Shown: positions 26,069-35,565 of the stretch, piece by piece | How positions within the stretch are numbered: the first letter of the stretch is position 1 | Layout: each line of letters begins with the position of its first letter | Notes under the pieces: model-generated | The model's input: only the letters and a program-made list of their open reading frames with translations | Told to the model about the DNA's origin: nothing | Database searches by the model: none | NCBI GenBank assembly: GCA_043747595.1 | Contig: JAYTOX010000021.1 | Span: forward strand, 1-64,000 | Origin: JADKIH01 sp043747595 | GTDB lineage: Bacteria > Bacteroidota > Bacteroidia > AKYH767-A > 2013-40CM-41-45 | DNA: 64,000 nucleotides | Direction of reading: 5' to 3' | Made by a program: the position numbers and the translations under genes

Positions 26069-27085
26069 ATGGATAAGGTCTTCATTTTAGGAATAGAATC
26101 ATCATGCGATGAAACGTCGGCATCAGTAATTTGCAATGATACTGTTTTGTCGAATGTGATTGCTAGTCAAGAACTTGTACACCAATTTTATGGTGGCGTA
26201 GTTCCTGAATTAGCCTCACGTGCGCATCAACAGAAGATTATTCCGGTAATAGAAGAAGCACTTATAAAGGCAAATATAACTAAAAACGACCTTAATGCAG
26301 TAGCTTTTACAAGAGGTCCCGGATTAATGGGTGCTTTATTGGTTGGTGTTTCTTTTGCCAAATCGTTTGCGATGGCATTAGACATCCCAATAATTGAAGT
26401 GAACCATATGCAAGGCCATATTCTTGCTCACTTTATTCAAAAACCTGATACACGAAAAAGTGTTCCCTCCTTTCCCTTTTTATGCTTAACGGTTTCTGGC
26501 GGCCACACACAGATTGTTCGAATCGATTCAATCTTAGAAATGGAAATTATTGGGATGACAATTGATGATGCAGCTGGTGAAGCATTCGACAAAACGGCTA
26601 AGATACTTGGCCTTCCTTATCCGGGAGGTCCTTTGATCGATAAGCATGCACAAAGTGGAAATGCCGAACGATTTAAATTTACACACCCTAACGTGGAAGG
26701 ATTAAATTTTTCATTCAGCGGATTGAAAACAGCGATACTTTATTTTATCAAAGAGAATACGAAAAACGATCCGCAATTTGTTTTGAATAATCTCAATGAC
26801 ATTTGTGCATCTGTACAGAAAACCATCGTTGATATTCTGATGCATAAAATTAAATTGGCAAGAGTCCAAACTGGAATTAATCAACTCACTCTTGCCGGTG
26901 GAGTTAGTGCAAACAGTGCCCTAAGAAAGGCCTTTCTCGAACTCGAATCTGATAACTGTGATGTATACATTCCCGCTTTTGAGTTTTGTACTGACAATGC
27001 AGCTATGATTGCAATTACAGGATATTTTAAATTCTTGGAAAAGCAATTTTCAGGTTTAAATGTTACTCCATTAGCGAGATATTGA
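26069..27085 (+). CDS. tsaD: tRNA N6-adenosine threonylcarbamoyltransferase
   Basis: 338 residues, Kae1/TsaD family of the ASKHA fold. With TsaB, TsaE and TsaC it makes t6A at position 37 of ANN-decoding tRNAs. Seen: ILGIESSCDETSASV, GGVVPELASRAHQQKI with the metal-binding histidine motif HMQGH (VNHMQGHILAH), GPGLMGALLVG, LTVSGGHTQ, DDAAGEAFDKTAK, LPYPGGP and the C-terminal LAGGVSANSALR and FCTDNAAMIA. Length is normal. The same modified base is methylthiolated by MtaB, encoded at 48235-49587. Confidence 0.97.
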   Translation: MDKVFILGIESSCDETSASVICNDTVLSNVIASQELVHQFYGGVVPELASRAHQQKIIPVIEEALIKANITKNDLNAVAFTRGPGLMGALLVGVSFAKSFAMALDIPIIEVNHMQGHILAHFIQKPDTRKSVPSFPFLCLTVSGGHTQIVRIDSILEMEIIGMTIDDAAGEAFDKTAKILGLPYPGGPLIDKHAQSGNAERFKFTHPNVEGLNFSFSGLKTAILYFIKENTKNDPQFVLNNLNDICASVQKTIVDILMHKIKLARVQTGINQLTLAGGVSANSALRKAFLELESDNCDVYIPAFEFCTDNAAMIAITGYFKFLEKQFSGLNVTPLARY

Positions 27086-27116
27086 TTTTAAGAGCAGACT
27101 TATTACATCTAAATTC

Positions 27117-27815
27117 ATGAAAACAAAAAATAGATTCTACTTCCCATTACTTATTATTTCCGTTTGTATTCTTGCTTGCACTCAAAAAGTAAAAGAAGAA
27201 AGCAACAGTCAAGCAACTGTGTCAAATGTTCAAGAGAATGTTCAACTCATAAATGAATTTATTTGTGGATTATGGAGCCTCGACAGCAATCGATCACTTA
27301 CAAATGTTGGCTTTTATATCAAACCGGATGGCACTATCGATTTTGTTACAGGCGATTTATCTGGTAGCTGGAAATTGGAAGGAAAGGACTTGTTAGTACT
27401 CTCCTTTTCACAAAATGAAAAAGATATAGTTCTTAAATACCATCTTGATTCGCTAAATGAATCACAAATGATTCTATCGGATTCTTCAGGACAAAATATT
27501 TATAGAAAAGTTCCATTCGGAATAAATAACGACGAAATAGTTCTTACCGGATTTCATGGAACATTATTTCCGGGAATCTCCAAAGAATATTCGTTTATGT
27601 TGCCTTCTGCAAAGAAAATTCGACTGTCATTAAAGAGCGAGGATTCAACTATCAAAATGCGAATCTACGATGCAACAAAAGAGTTAACTTCTATTCCACT
27701 TACCGATTGGCAATCCATTATGGTGAAAAGTGGAACGTATAAGGTGAAGGTAAATTACTTGAATCAGAAGATTGGCAAGATGAACGACTTTGATTTAAAA
27801 GTTTACGGGCAATAG
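27117..27815 (+). CDS. Lipoprotein with lipocalin-like domain
   Basis: 232 residues. A lipoprotein signal peptide ends at the lipobox ILAC (Cys about 21). Residues about 50-130 look lipocalin-like: CGLWSLDSNRSLTNVGFYIK, PDGTIDFVTGDLSGSWKLEG, LSFSQNEKDIVLKYHL. The C-terminal part (about 140-232) is a second beta-rich region (FHGTLFPGISKEYSFMLPS, TIKMRIYDATKEL). Probably anchored to a membrane facing the periplasm. I do not recognise a specific function. It follows tsaD by 31 bases and ends before a bidirectional terminator. Confidence 0.7.
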   Translation: MKTKNRFYFPLLIISVCILACTQKVKEESNSQATVSNVQENVQLINEFICGLWSLDSNRSLTNVGFYIKPDGTIDFVTGDLSGSWKLEGKDLLVLSFSQNEKDIVLKYHLDSLNESQMILSDSSGQNIYRKVPFGINNDEIVLTGFHGTLFPGISKEYSFMLPSAKKIRLSLKSEDSTIKMRIYDATKELTSIPLTDWQSIMVKSGTYKVKVNYLNQKIGKMNDFDLKVYGQ

Positions 27816-27862
27816 TTTTTTTGCGAATTATTATGTTAAGTGAGCTTTTGTATTCAGGAATT

Positions 27863-27899
27863 AAAAAGCCCCGGTGAACTTGAATCATCGGGGCCTTTT
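27863..27899. terminator. Bidirectional rho-independent terminator
   Basis: AAAAAGCCCCGGTGA pairs with TCATCGGGGCCTTTT around a short loop. It separates the convergent lipoprotein gene (plus) and M13 peptidase gene (minus). Confidence 0.88.
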
Positions 27900-27919
27900 A
27901 ATGTAAGTGAGTTGATCGA

Positions 27920-29974
27920 TTACCAGATTTTAACTCTCATTGAATCTGTTCTCCACATATTGTCTCCTTCTTTTATTCCAAACGCTTCGTAGAATTCAGG
28001 CATATCGCTCATTGGTCCGTTTACACGCAAAAAATTTGGTGCATGAACGTCTGTCATTACTTGCATGGCTAACGATTTATCTCTTGCATGTCCTAGCCAA
28101 CCTAAAGTATAACCTAAGAAATATCGTTGTACCGGAGTTAAGCCATCGATCTTCTCCCCTTTCTTAAATTCTTCGGTGCGTTTAAAGGCATCGAGTCCAA
28201 TTACCAATCCACCAAGATCTGCAATGTTCTCACCTAATGAAGCTTTGCCATTTACATGTAAGCTGTCTAATACAACATAGCTACTAAATTGATCAGCTAG
28301 TATTTTCGCTTGCTTGCTAAAATTGATTGAATCTTCTTTCGTCCACCAATTTGATAAATTTCCGTTTGCATCAAACTGACGGCCTTCATCATCGAAGCCA
28401 TGTGTTAGCTCATGACCAATTGTACTTGCAGCAGCATAACCATAAATGATAGCATCATCTGCCAAAGAATCCGGAAGTCCGGGAATCAAGAATTGAGCAG
28501 CAGGAAGTACAATTTCATTATTCGACGGATTATAATATGCATTGTAAGTTTGAGGAGTCATGTCCCACTCTGTGCGATCGACAGGCTTATTGAGTTTGTC
28601 TACATAATAATTGAATTGCCATGTTCTGCATTGAATTACATTATTTACAAACGAGCTTCTATCAATTTTCATCGACGAATAATCTTTCCATTTATCCGGA
28701 TAGCAAACTTTGTAACTGATTTTTGCAAGTTTATCAAGTGCTTTCGCTTTTGTTTCTTTGCTCATCCATGAAAGATTTTCAATATGGATTTTGTATTCAG
28801 CTAACATATTTTTAACCAAAATCGTGTAACGATCGCGCATAGCTGGAGAAACAAATTTGTTCACATATAATTGTCCTAAAGCATCGCCTAAAAAACTTTC
28901 TTCAGAATCGAGTATTCTTTTCCACCTAGGGCGCTGCGAAGTCGTACCTGTCATTACTGAACCAAAAAAATGAAAATTTTGATCGTTGATATTCGAACTC
29001 AGTTCTGTAGCAAAACTGTTTATCAAATTCCATCTCAAATAAGTTTTCCAATCGTTAATAGGAACAGTGGTTAAACTTTTTTCCACTTGCTTATAAAATT
29101 CCGGCTGACCAATAATAACTGTATCAACGCCGGCTATGTTCATCGACTTCATTAAATCCATCCAGTTAATTGAAGGAGTAATTTTATTAAAATCGGCAAT
29201 AGCCATTTTATTGTAATTAGCATAAGGGTCGCGTAGATCTTCCAACTTTCTGGAAGCCTTCGCAAGATCTTCTTCTATTTTATAAACCGTTACAGCATTC
29301 GCAGTTGCTATTTTTTCATTGTCACCTAGAAGCATGAACATTTTCTGTAAATGAATTTTATATTCTGCTCTGATGGTTTTGGTGCGTTCGTCGGTGTTAA
29401 AATAATAATCACGTTCAGGTAGACCTATACCTCCCTGATAAAAATGCATCGCGTATTTCGTGCTATTCATTTCATCCTGATAAATACCTGTACTGAATAA
29501 TGGAGAACCGGCATATATTTGAAAATGCGATATTGCATTTATCACATCTTGCTTTGTTTTGATAGCATTAATTATTTCGAATTCTTTGTTCAAAGGTGTT
29601 AGCCCTTGCGTTTCGATAACTGCACTATCCATTCCTGTGTGCCAAAAATCTCCAATACGCTGAGCATTGCTTTCCGTTTCTGATTTAGAATTCGCAGCTT
29701 CATTGCTCAATGTTTGCAATTTATCATAGATATCGTTTCGAACTAGGTTTGCAATTCCCCAACGGCGTTCACTCGAAGGAATCGGATTGTTCTTCATCCA
29801 ATTGCCGGTAGCAAATTTGAAAAAATCATCCCCCGGTTTAATGGTGCTATCGATGTACTGAAAAAGGAAATCATCTTCGGTTACTTTACTCAAGTCTTGT
29901 TTTGGTTTTGTAGTACAAGATGAGAGAGCAATTACCGGAATCATTAATAAAAGAAATTTTCTTAGCTTATGCAT
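27920..29974 (-). CDS. M13-family zinc metallopeptidase lipoprotein (PepO/neprilysin-like)
   Basis: 684 residues. The signal peptide MHKLRKFLLLMIPVIALSSC ends in a lipobox, so the enzyme is membrane-anchored. The M13 N-domain is present (ATGNWMKNNPIPSSERRWG). The zinc site is HELTH in TIGHELTHGFDDEGRQFD (about 521-525) with the third ligand in GENIADLGGL (about 582), and the NAYYNPSNNEI substrate-binding strand lies upstream. The C-terminus RVNGPMSDMPEFYEAF is typical. It cleaves short peptides. Length and motifs are complete, so it is probably active. Monocistronic. Confidence 0.95.
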   Translation of the reverse strand: MHKLRKFLLLMIPVIALSSCTTKPKQDLSKVTEDDFLFQYIDSTIKPGDDFFKFATGNWMKNNPIPSSERRWGIANLVRNDIYDKLQTLSNEAANSKSETESNAQRIGDFWHTGMDSAVIETQGLTPLNKEFEIINAIKTKQDVINAISHFQIYAGSPLFSTGIYQDEMNSTKYAMHFYQGGIGLPERDYYFNTDERTKTIRAEYKIHLQKMFMLLGDNEKIATANAVTVYKIEEDLAKASRKLEDLRDPYANYNKMAIADFNKITPSINWMDLMKSMNIAGVDTVIIGQPEFYKQVEKSLTTVPINDWKTYLRWNLINSFATELSSNINDQNFHFFGSVMTGTTSQRPRWKRILDSEESFLGDALGQLYVNKFVSPAMRDRYTILVKNMLAEYKIHIENLSWMSKETKAKALDKLAKISYKVCYPDKWKDYSSMKIDRSSFVNNVIQCRTWQFNYYVDKLNKPVDRTEWDMTPQTYNAYYNPSNNEIVLPAAQFLIPGLPDSLADDAIIYGYAAASTIGHELTHGFDDEGRQFDANGNLSNWWTKEDSINFSKQAKILADQFSSYVVLDSLHVNGKASLGENIADLGGLVIGLDAFKRTEEFKKGEKIDGLTPVQRYFLGYTLGWLGHARDKSLAMQVMTDVHAPNFLRVNGPMSDMPEFYEAFGIKEGDNMWRTDSMRVKIW

Positions 29975-30020
29975 GCGGTTTTAGTTATAGGTGAATAAAT
30001 TCTATTGCTGTTTGTGATTG

Positions 30021-30028
30021 CAAAGCTA
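30021..30028 (-). promoter_or_regulatory. Promoter -7 box of the M13 peptidase gene
   Basis: On the minus strand TAGCTTTG matches TAnnTTTG. It lies about 47 bases before the ATG at 29974. Confidence 0.4.
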
Positions 30029-30129
30029 TTCAAAAAATCAGATGATAAAAGTCGGAAAATGTCACAAAGAAACAGTACCGTGACACGTAAATTGATGTTC
30101 TTTTCATAGCTTCGCACAAAAAACAATCT

Positions 30130-31206
30130 ATGTACTATCTACATTTTTTGCGTGCCTGTTTATTGTTAATTGTCATTAACACTTCCATTTTCGGACAAGA
30201 GAATGCTAAGCCCATAAAGCCAGATACAACAACTCATTTTCCACAAGAAATACATTTATCGGATATTCGTCAATTGACATTTGGAGGCGATAATGCCGAA
30301 GCTTATTATAGTTTCGACAGTAAAAAAATTGTGTTTCAAATGACAAACACCGATTTTAACGCAGTGTGTGATCAAATTTTTTATTCTGATTTGAATGTAT
30401 TCAATCCGAAAATGGTAAGTACAGGGGCAGGACGGACGACTTGCTCTTATTTCCTGCCGGGCGACACAACTATTATTTATGCCAGTACGCATTTGTCAGG
30501 TAAAGATTGTCCCCCTAAACCCGCTCCTAGAGCAGATCATAAATATGTTTGGCCGGTTTATGAAAGTTTCGACATTTTTATGGCTGATTTAAATGGAAAA
30601 ATTATTAAGCAACTTACAAATGTGAAAGGGTATGATGCAGAAGCTACCGTGAGTCCTAAAGGTGACAAAATAGTTTTTACCAGTACCAGAAACGGCGACC
30701 TAGATCTTTACACTATGAATATAGATGGCAGTAATGTAAAACAGATCACGAATGAATTGGGCTATGACGGAGGTGCATTTTTTTCGCCAGATGGAAAAAA
30801 ATTAATCTTCAGAGCTTCACGTCCCACTTCTAAAGAAGAAATTGAGACGTATAAAAATTTACTAGCTCAAGGATTAGTAATGCCTGTTGAGATGGAACTT
30901 TTTACATGTAATGTAGATGGAAGCGATTTGCATCAGGTTACGCACTTGGGTAATGCAAACTGGGCACCTTTTTTTACACCTGATGGGAAAAAGGTAATCT
31001 TCTCGAGCAATCATTTAACAGGTGGCTATCATTTCAATTTGTGGATGTGCGATTTAAATGGTGAGCAATTAGAACAAATATCGTTTGATAAAACATTCGA
31101 TGCCTTTCCTGTTTTCTCGCCCGACGGTAAGCATCTTATCTTTTCATCGAACCGCAATAACAAAGGTGGCCACGATACAAATTTGTTTTATGCTACTTTC
31201 AAATAA
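30130..31206 (+). CDS. PD40/TolB-like beta-propeller protein
   Basis: 358 residues with a signal peptide (LLLIVINTSIF, cleavage near FGQE). Repeated WD40-like PD40 blades are visible: QLTFGGDNAEAYYSFDSKKI, ATVSPKGDKIVFTSTRNGD, AFFSPDGKKLIFRASR, PFFTPDGKKVIFSSNH and PVFSPDGKHLIFSSNRN, each followed by an 'LYxMxxDGSxxxQxT' stretch. These form a periplasmic propeller like that of TolB. The family is found with peptidases and in protein-protein contacts; no enzyme domain is attached here. The gene before it (divergent) encodes an M13 peptidase. A TAnnTTCG box (TAGCTTCG, 30107-30114) lies just upstream. Confidence 0.85.
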   Translation: MYYLHFLRACLLLIVINTSIFGQENAKPIKPDTTTHFPQEIHLSDIRQLTFGGDNAEAYYSFDSKKIVFQMTNTDFNAVCDQIFYSDLNVFNPKMVSTGAGRTTCSYFLPGDTTIIYASTHLSGKDCPPKPAPRADHKYVWPVYESFDIFMADLNGKIIKQLTNVKGYDAEATVSPKGDKIVFTSTRNGDLDLYTMNIDGSNVKQITNELGYDGGAFFSPDGKKLIFRASRPTSKEEIETYKNLLAQGLVMPVEMELFTCNVDGSDLHQVTHLGNANWAPFFTPDGKKVIFSSNHLTGGYHFNLWMCDLNGEQLEQISFDKTFDAFPVFSPDGKHLIFSSNRNNKGGHDTNLFYATFK

Positions 31207-31423
31207 GGAAATTCAAAAATATTTTTGTCCCTCTCCTTTTTGCTCAAATAAGTGGTACTCAATTAATTCAATTTGATTATTACAACAAGAATTAAATTAT
31301 TCTTTATAATAATTTAGGACGTATTCAAGTAGATTGTTGGTTCTAAGAAGTTCTCTAATTATTTTTATCTTTGAATGAAAGTTGGTCGCTTGAAATTAAG
31401 CTGTTTTATTATCATGTTACTTT

Positions 31424-32482
31424 ATGAAACCAGGAAGAATTTTATTAATAGTTATTGTAATCTTTTTTGGGGTTGTTATTTTTTTGAATAAATGCCAACA
31501 CCCATCATCATCTGATAAAAATAATAAAATCGCATCAGCGCCTGCTCTTTCGGTTGATGTTGTAGTTGCCCAAAATCAAAAATTAGAATACCCAATTTAT
31601 TCTAACGGAACTCTTTTATCAAATGAAGAAGTAGAATTAAAAAACGAAATAGCAGGTAGAGTTGTTAAGATTAATTTTAAAGAAGGAGCCTTTGTAAAGC
31701 GGGGTTCATTATTAGTGAAATTGTATGATAACGATCTTCAAAGTCAACTTAAAAAATTATTATTTCAAGAAGAGCTAGCTCAAAAGATCGAATTGCGTCA
31801 AAAAGATCTTTTATCTGTTAATGGAATCTCTCAACAAGACTATGAGATTTCTCAAAATGAATTGAATACTTTTAAAGCTGACATTGAAATATTAAAAACC
31901 GCTATTTCTAAAACTGAAATCAAAGCACCTTTCGACGGAAAAATTGGGCTCAAAAATATTTCTGAAGGAGCCTTTCTTCAAGTAAATTCTACCATAGCAA
32001 CTTTCTATGATATTGATCCAATAAAAGTTGAATTTTCAATCCCTGAAAAATTTTTACATCAAGTCAATTATGAAAGCCCTATTTTTTTTACTACCTCATC
32101 GGACACTTTAGTTTACAATGCAAAGATTTATGCAATTGAACCTGAAATTGAAATTTCAAATCGAAGTTTAAAAATCAGAGCAAAGACATCTAATAGTGAA
32201 CTTAAATTATTACCAGGTGAATTTGCAAAGATTACTATTCCGCTGAAAACAATTCCTTCTACTATATTAATTCCAACTCAATCATTAATTCCAGAATTGT
32301 CAGGTCAGAGCGTTTATATTTCTGTACAAGGAATGGCAAGAAAAATTAGCGTAGAAACAGGGATGAGATTCGATTCTACAGTTGAAATAGTGAAAGGAAT
32401 TCACGCAGGCGACACTATCCTTACCTCCGGAATGATGCAGGTTAGACCAAAGATGCCTCTTAAAATTAATATTACTCAATAA
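31424..32482 (+). CDS. RND efflux periplasmic adaptor (HlyD/MFP family)
   Basis: 352 residues. The N-terminal membrane segment (about 5-22) anchors it. Then come the lipoyl-like half (VELKNEIAGRVVKINFKEGA, VKRGSLLVKLYD), a short helical hairpin (EELAQKIELRQKDLLSVNGI), the matching second half TEIKAPFDGKIGLKNISEGA, a beta-barrel and the C-terminal membrane-proximal domain. It links the inner-membrane pump at 32500-35565 to the TolC-type channel at 35552-36856. First gene of an apparent five-gene operon. No regulator gene is adjacent. Confidence 0.93.
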   Translation: MKPGRILLIVIVIFFGVVIFLNKCQHPSSSDKNNKIASAPALSVDVVVAQNQKLEYPIYSNGTLLSNEEVELKNEIAGRVVKINFKEGAFVKRGSLLVKLYDNDLQSQLKKLLFQEELAQKIELRQKDLLSVNGISQQDYEISQNELNTFKADIEILKTAISKTEIKAPFDGKIGLKNISEGAFLQVNSTIATFYDIDPIKVEFSIPEKFLHQVNYESPIFFTTSSDTLVYNAKIYAIEPEIEISNRSLKIRAKTSNSELKLLPGEFAKITIPLKTIPSTILIPTQSLIPELSGQSVYISVQGMARKISVETGMRFDSTVEIVKGIHAGDTILTSGMMQVRPKMPLKINITQ

Positions 32483-32499
32483 CTCGGTAATTTAAAATA

Positions 32500-35400
32500 A
32501 TGTCATTAAGTTCAATTAGTATCAGACGTCCAGTTATGGCGATGGTGTTTTCAATCATCATCATGTTGTTTGGTGCAATAGGATTTAATTTTTTAGGTGT
32601 AAGAGAATATCCATCTATTGATCCCCCAATTATTACAGTACGCACCGCCTATACCGGAGCGAGTTCTCAGGTAATTGAGTCGCAGATTACCGAACCTTTA
32701 GAAAAAGCAATCAATGGAATTGCCGGGATTCGCTCCATTTCTTCTGCAAGTAATCAGGGCACAAGTAATATTACAGTTGAATTTAACCTCGATGTGGATC
32801 TTGAAGCTGCGGCAAATGATGTTCGCGACAAGGTTTCGCAGGCTGTTCGCCAATTGCCTCAAGACATAGATGCTCCACCTGTTGTTACTAAATCGGATGC
32901 AAACAGTGATGCAATTTTATCTATGACGATCGAGAGCACCACTAAAAATCAAATGCAAGTGAGTGATTACGCAGCGAACGTATTACTTGAACGATTGCAA
33001 ACAATTCCAGGTGTAAGTACCATTCAGATTTGGGGAGAAAAAAAATATGCCATGCGAATTTGGCTAAACCCTTCCCTTCTCGCTGCCTATCGTTTAACGC
33101 CAATGGATATTCAAAATGCATTGAATCGAGAAAATGTTGAATTGCCCGGAGGTAAAATTACTGGTCAAGCAACAGATCTTACCATTAATACTATGGGCAA
33201 ATTGGTAACTGAAGACGATTTTAATAATTTGATCATATCTTCAAATAATGGTGTAACAGTTCGACTCAAAGATGTTGCAACGGCGCAGCTCGGTCCGGAA
33301 AATGATGAAACAATATTAAAACAGTCAGGTACACCAATGATAGGATTAGGAATTGTACCACAACCGGGTTCAAATTATATTGAGATAGCAGATGAATTTT
33401 ATAAACGGTATGATCAACTCAAAAGAGAACTTCCAAAAGATTTTAAATTAGATATTGCCTTAGACAATACAAAATTTATTCGCCAGTCTATCGGTGAAGT
33501 TGAGGAAACACTTCTGATTGCATTTTTATTAGTTGTACTTATTATTTACTTGTTCTTCCGTGATTGGTTAATAGCCTTACGACCACTAATTGATATTCCT
33601 GTTTCTTTAATTGGTGCATTTTTCATTATGTATGTTTCAGGTTTTAGCATTAACATACTTACTTTACTAGCTATTGTACTTGCTACAGGTTTAGTTGTTG
33701 ATGACGGAATTGTAGTCACGGAAAATATTTTTAAAAAAATAGAGGGTGGTATGGAACCTAAAGAAGCGGCTATAAAAGGTTCGAATGAAATTTTCTTTGC
33801 GGTAATTTCCACTTCACTTACACTCGCTGTTGTTTTTATACCCATCATTTTCTTACAAGGCTTTGTCGGTCGATTGTTTAGAGAATTTGGGATTGTAATG
33901 GCCGGCGCCATATTAATTTCGGCATTTGTGTCACTTTCTCTTACTCCTGTTTTAAATGTAAAGCTTGCCAGAAGAAATCAAAAACATTCACGCTTTTATA
34001 ATTTGACTGAACCATTCTTTGAACAAATGACAGAAAAGTATAAAGCGTCATTAACAGCTTTTATCAATGTAAGGAAATGGGCGTGGTATATTTTAGGAGC
34101 TACGGTGTTGATGATTTATTTTATTGGAACAAATCTTCCTTCTGAATTAGCGCCACTAGAAGATCGGAACCTGATTCGATTATCTGTTAGCGCTCCTGAA
34201 GGAACTAGTTATGGTTACATGGATAATTTTATGGATCGTTTGGTGAATTTTGTAAATGATTCAATCCCTGAAAAACGAATAGCATTAAGTGTGACAGCTC
34301 CAGGTTTTACAGGATCCGGTGCGGTTAATTCAGGATTTATGAGAATTGCATTGAAAGATCCGAATGAACGAAATAAAAGTCAACAGCAAGTTGCTGACTA
34401 CATCAACAAAAATATGAAGTACTTTCCGGAAGGAAAAGTTTTTGCTTTGCAGGAACAAACAATAGGCGCCGGTGGTGCTTCACGAATTGGTTTACCTGTT
34501 CAGTTTGTACTCTTAGCTCCTAATTTCGAAAAGCTCAAAGAAGTGCTTCCTAAGTTTATTGATGCTGTGAATAAGAATCCGGTATTTCAAGGTGTCGATG
34601 TAAATTTAAAATTCAATAAACCTGAATTAAATATTTCAATTAATCGCGATCGAGCTGCTGAACTTGGTGTTTCAGTCAACGACATTGCTCAAACGCTTCA
34701 ATACTCCTATAGCGGTCGTAGAATGTCATATTTTACAATGAGTGGCAAGCAATACCAAGTTATTGCTCAAGTTAAACGAAGCGACCGTAACGAGCCCATC
34801 GACCTCCGTTCACTTTATGTGAAAAACAATAATGGTCAACTTATCCAGCTCGACAATGTTATAAATGTAAAAGAAGAAAGTAGTCCGCCGCAATTATATC
34901 ATTACAATCGATATAAATCGGCTACAATTTCTGCCGGATTAGCATCAGGAAAAACGATTGGCGATGGAATTGATGAAATGAATCGAATAGCGAAGAATGT
35001 TATCGACGATTCATTTTCAACAGCTCTCACCGGACCATCACGGGATTTTGTTGAATCAGGATCAAATATACTTTTTGCTTTCCTCCTTGCAATCGTTTTA
35101 ATCTATTTGATACTAGCGGCTCAGTTTGAAAGTTTTATTGATCCATTCATTATCATGATTACGGTGCCTTTGGCTTTGGGCGGAGCCGTACTTTCTTTAT
35201 GGCTATTCAATCAATCATTAAATATTTTTAGTCAGATTGGAATTATTATGCTTATTGGTTTGGTTACCAAAAACGGAATTTTAATTGTCGATTTTGCAAA
35301 CAAAAGAAGAGCTGCCGGACTTTCAATGAACGAGGCAGTAATCGATGCTTCAACAAATCGCTTACGTCCTATTTTAATGACCAGCATTGCTACTATTTTA

Positions 35401-35565
35401 GGTGCACTGCCAATTGCAATTGGTTTGGGTAACGGTGCTCACAGTCGTATACCTATGGGAATCGTAGTTGTTGGCGGTTTATTATTTTCACTTGTGCTTA
35501 CATTGTATGTAATACCTGCTATATATACCTTCATTTCTAGAAAAAAGATAAATGAAACGAACTAA
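32500..35565 (+). CDS. RND multidrug efflux permease (AcrB/HAE1 type)
   Basis: 1021 residues, the usual size. It starts SSISIRRPVMAMVFSIIIML and has twelve membrane segments with two large periplasmic loops. The proton-relay aspartates are in TM4, ATGLVVDDGIVVTENIFKKI. Other marks are EREYPSIDPP-like VREYPSIDPPIITVRT, the porter domains, GPENDET and the second-half GLVTKNGILIVDFAN. This is the HAE1 (drug/hydrophobe) rather than the CzcA (metal) type. Driven by proton motive force. Adaptor is 17 bases upstream; the channel gene overlaps its end by 14 bases. Confidence 0.95.
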   Translation: MSLSSISIRRPVMAMVFSIIIMLFGAIGFNFLGVREYPSIDPPIITVRTAYTGASSQVIESQITEPLEKAINGIAGIRSISSASNQGTSNITVEFNLDVDLEAAANDVRDKVSQAVRQLPQDIDAPPVVTKSDANSDAILSMTIESTTKNQMQVSDYAANVLLERLQTIPGVSTIQIWGEKKYAMRIWLNPSLLAAYRLTPMDIQNALNRENVELPGGKITGQATDLTINTMGKLVTEDDFNNLIISSNNGVTVRLKDVATAQLGPENDETILKQSGTPMIGLGIVPQPGSNYIEIADEFYKRYDQLKRELPKDFKLDIALDNTKFIRQSIGEVEETLLIAFLLVVLIIYLFFRDWLIALRPLIDIPVSLIGAFFIMYVSGFSINILTLLAIVLATGLVVDDGIVVTENIFKKIEGGMEPKEAAIKGSNEIFFAVISTSLTLAVVFIPIIFLQGFVGRLFREFGIVMAGAILISAFVSLSLTPVLNVKLARRNQKHSRFYNLTEPFFEQMTEKYKASLTAFINVRKWAWYILGATVLMIYFIGTNLPSELAPLEDRNLIRLSVSAPEGTSYGYMDNFMDRLVNFVNDSIPEKRIALSVTAPGFTGSGAVNSGFMRIALKDPNERNKSQQQVADYINKNMKYFPEGKVFALQEQTIGAGGASRIGLPVQFVLLAPNFEKLKEVLPKFIDAVNKNPVFQGVDVNLKFNKPELNISINRDRAAELGVSVNDIAQTLQYSYSGRRMSYFTMSGKQYQVIAQVKRSDRNEPIDLRSLYVKNNNGQLIQLDNVINVKEESSPPQLYHYNRYKSATISAGLASGKTIGDGIDEMNRIAKNVIDDSFSTALTGPSRDFVESGSNILFAFLLAIVLIYLILAAQFESFIDPFIIMITVPLALGGAVLSLWLFNQSLNIFSQIGIIMLIGLVTKNGILIVDFANKRRAAGLSMNEAVIDASTNRLRPILMTSIATILGALPIAIGLGNGAHSRIPMGIVVVGGLLFSLVLTLYVIPAIYTFISRKKINETN

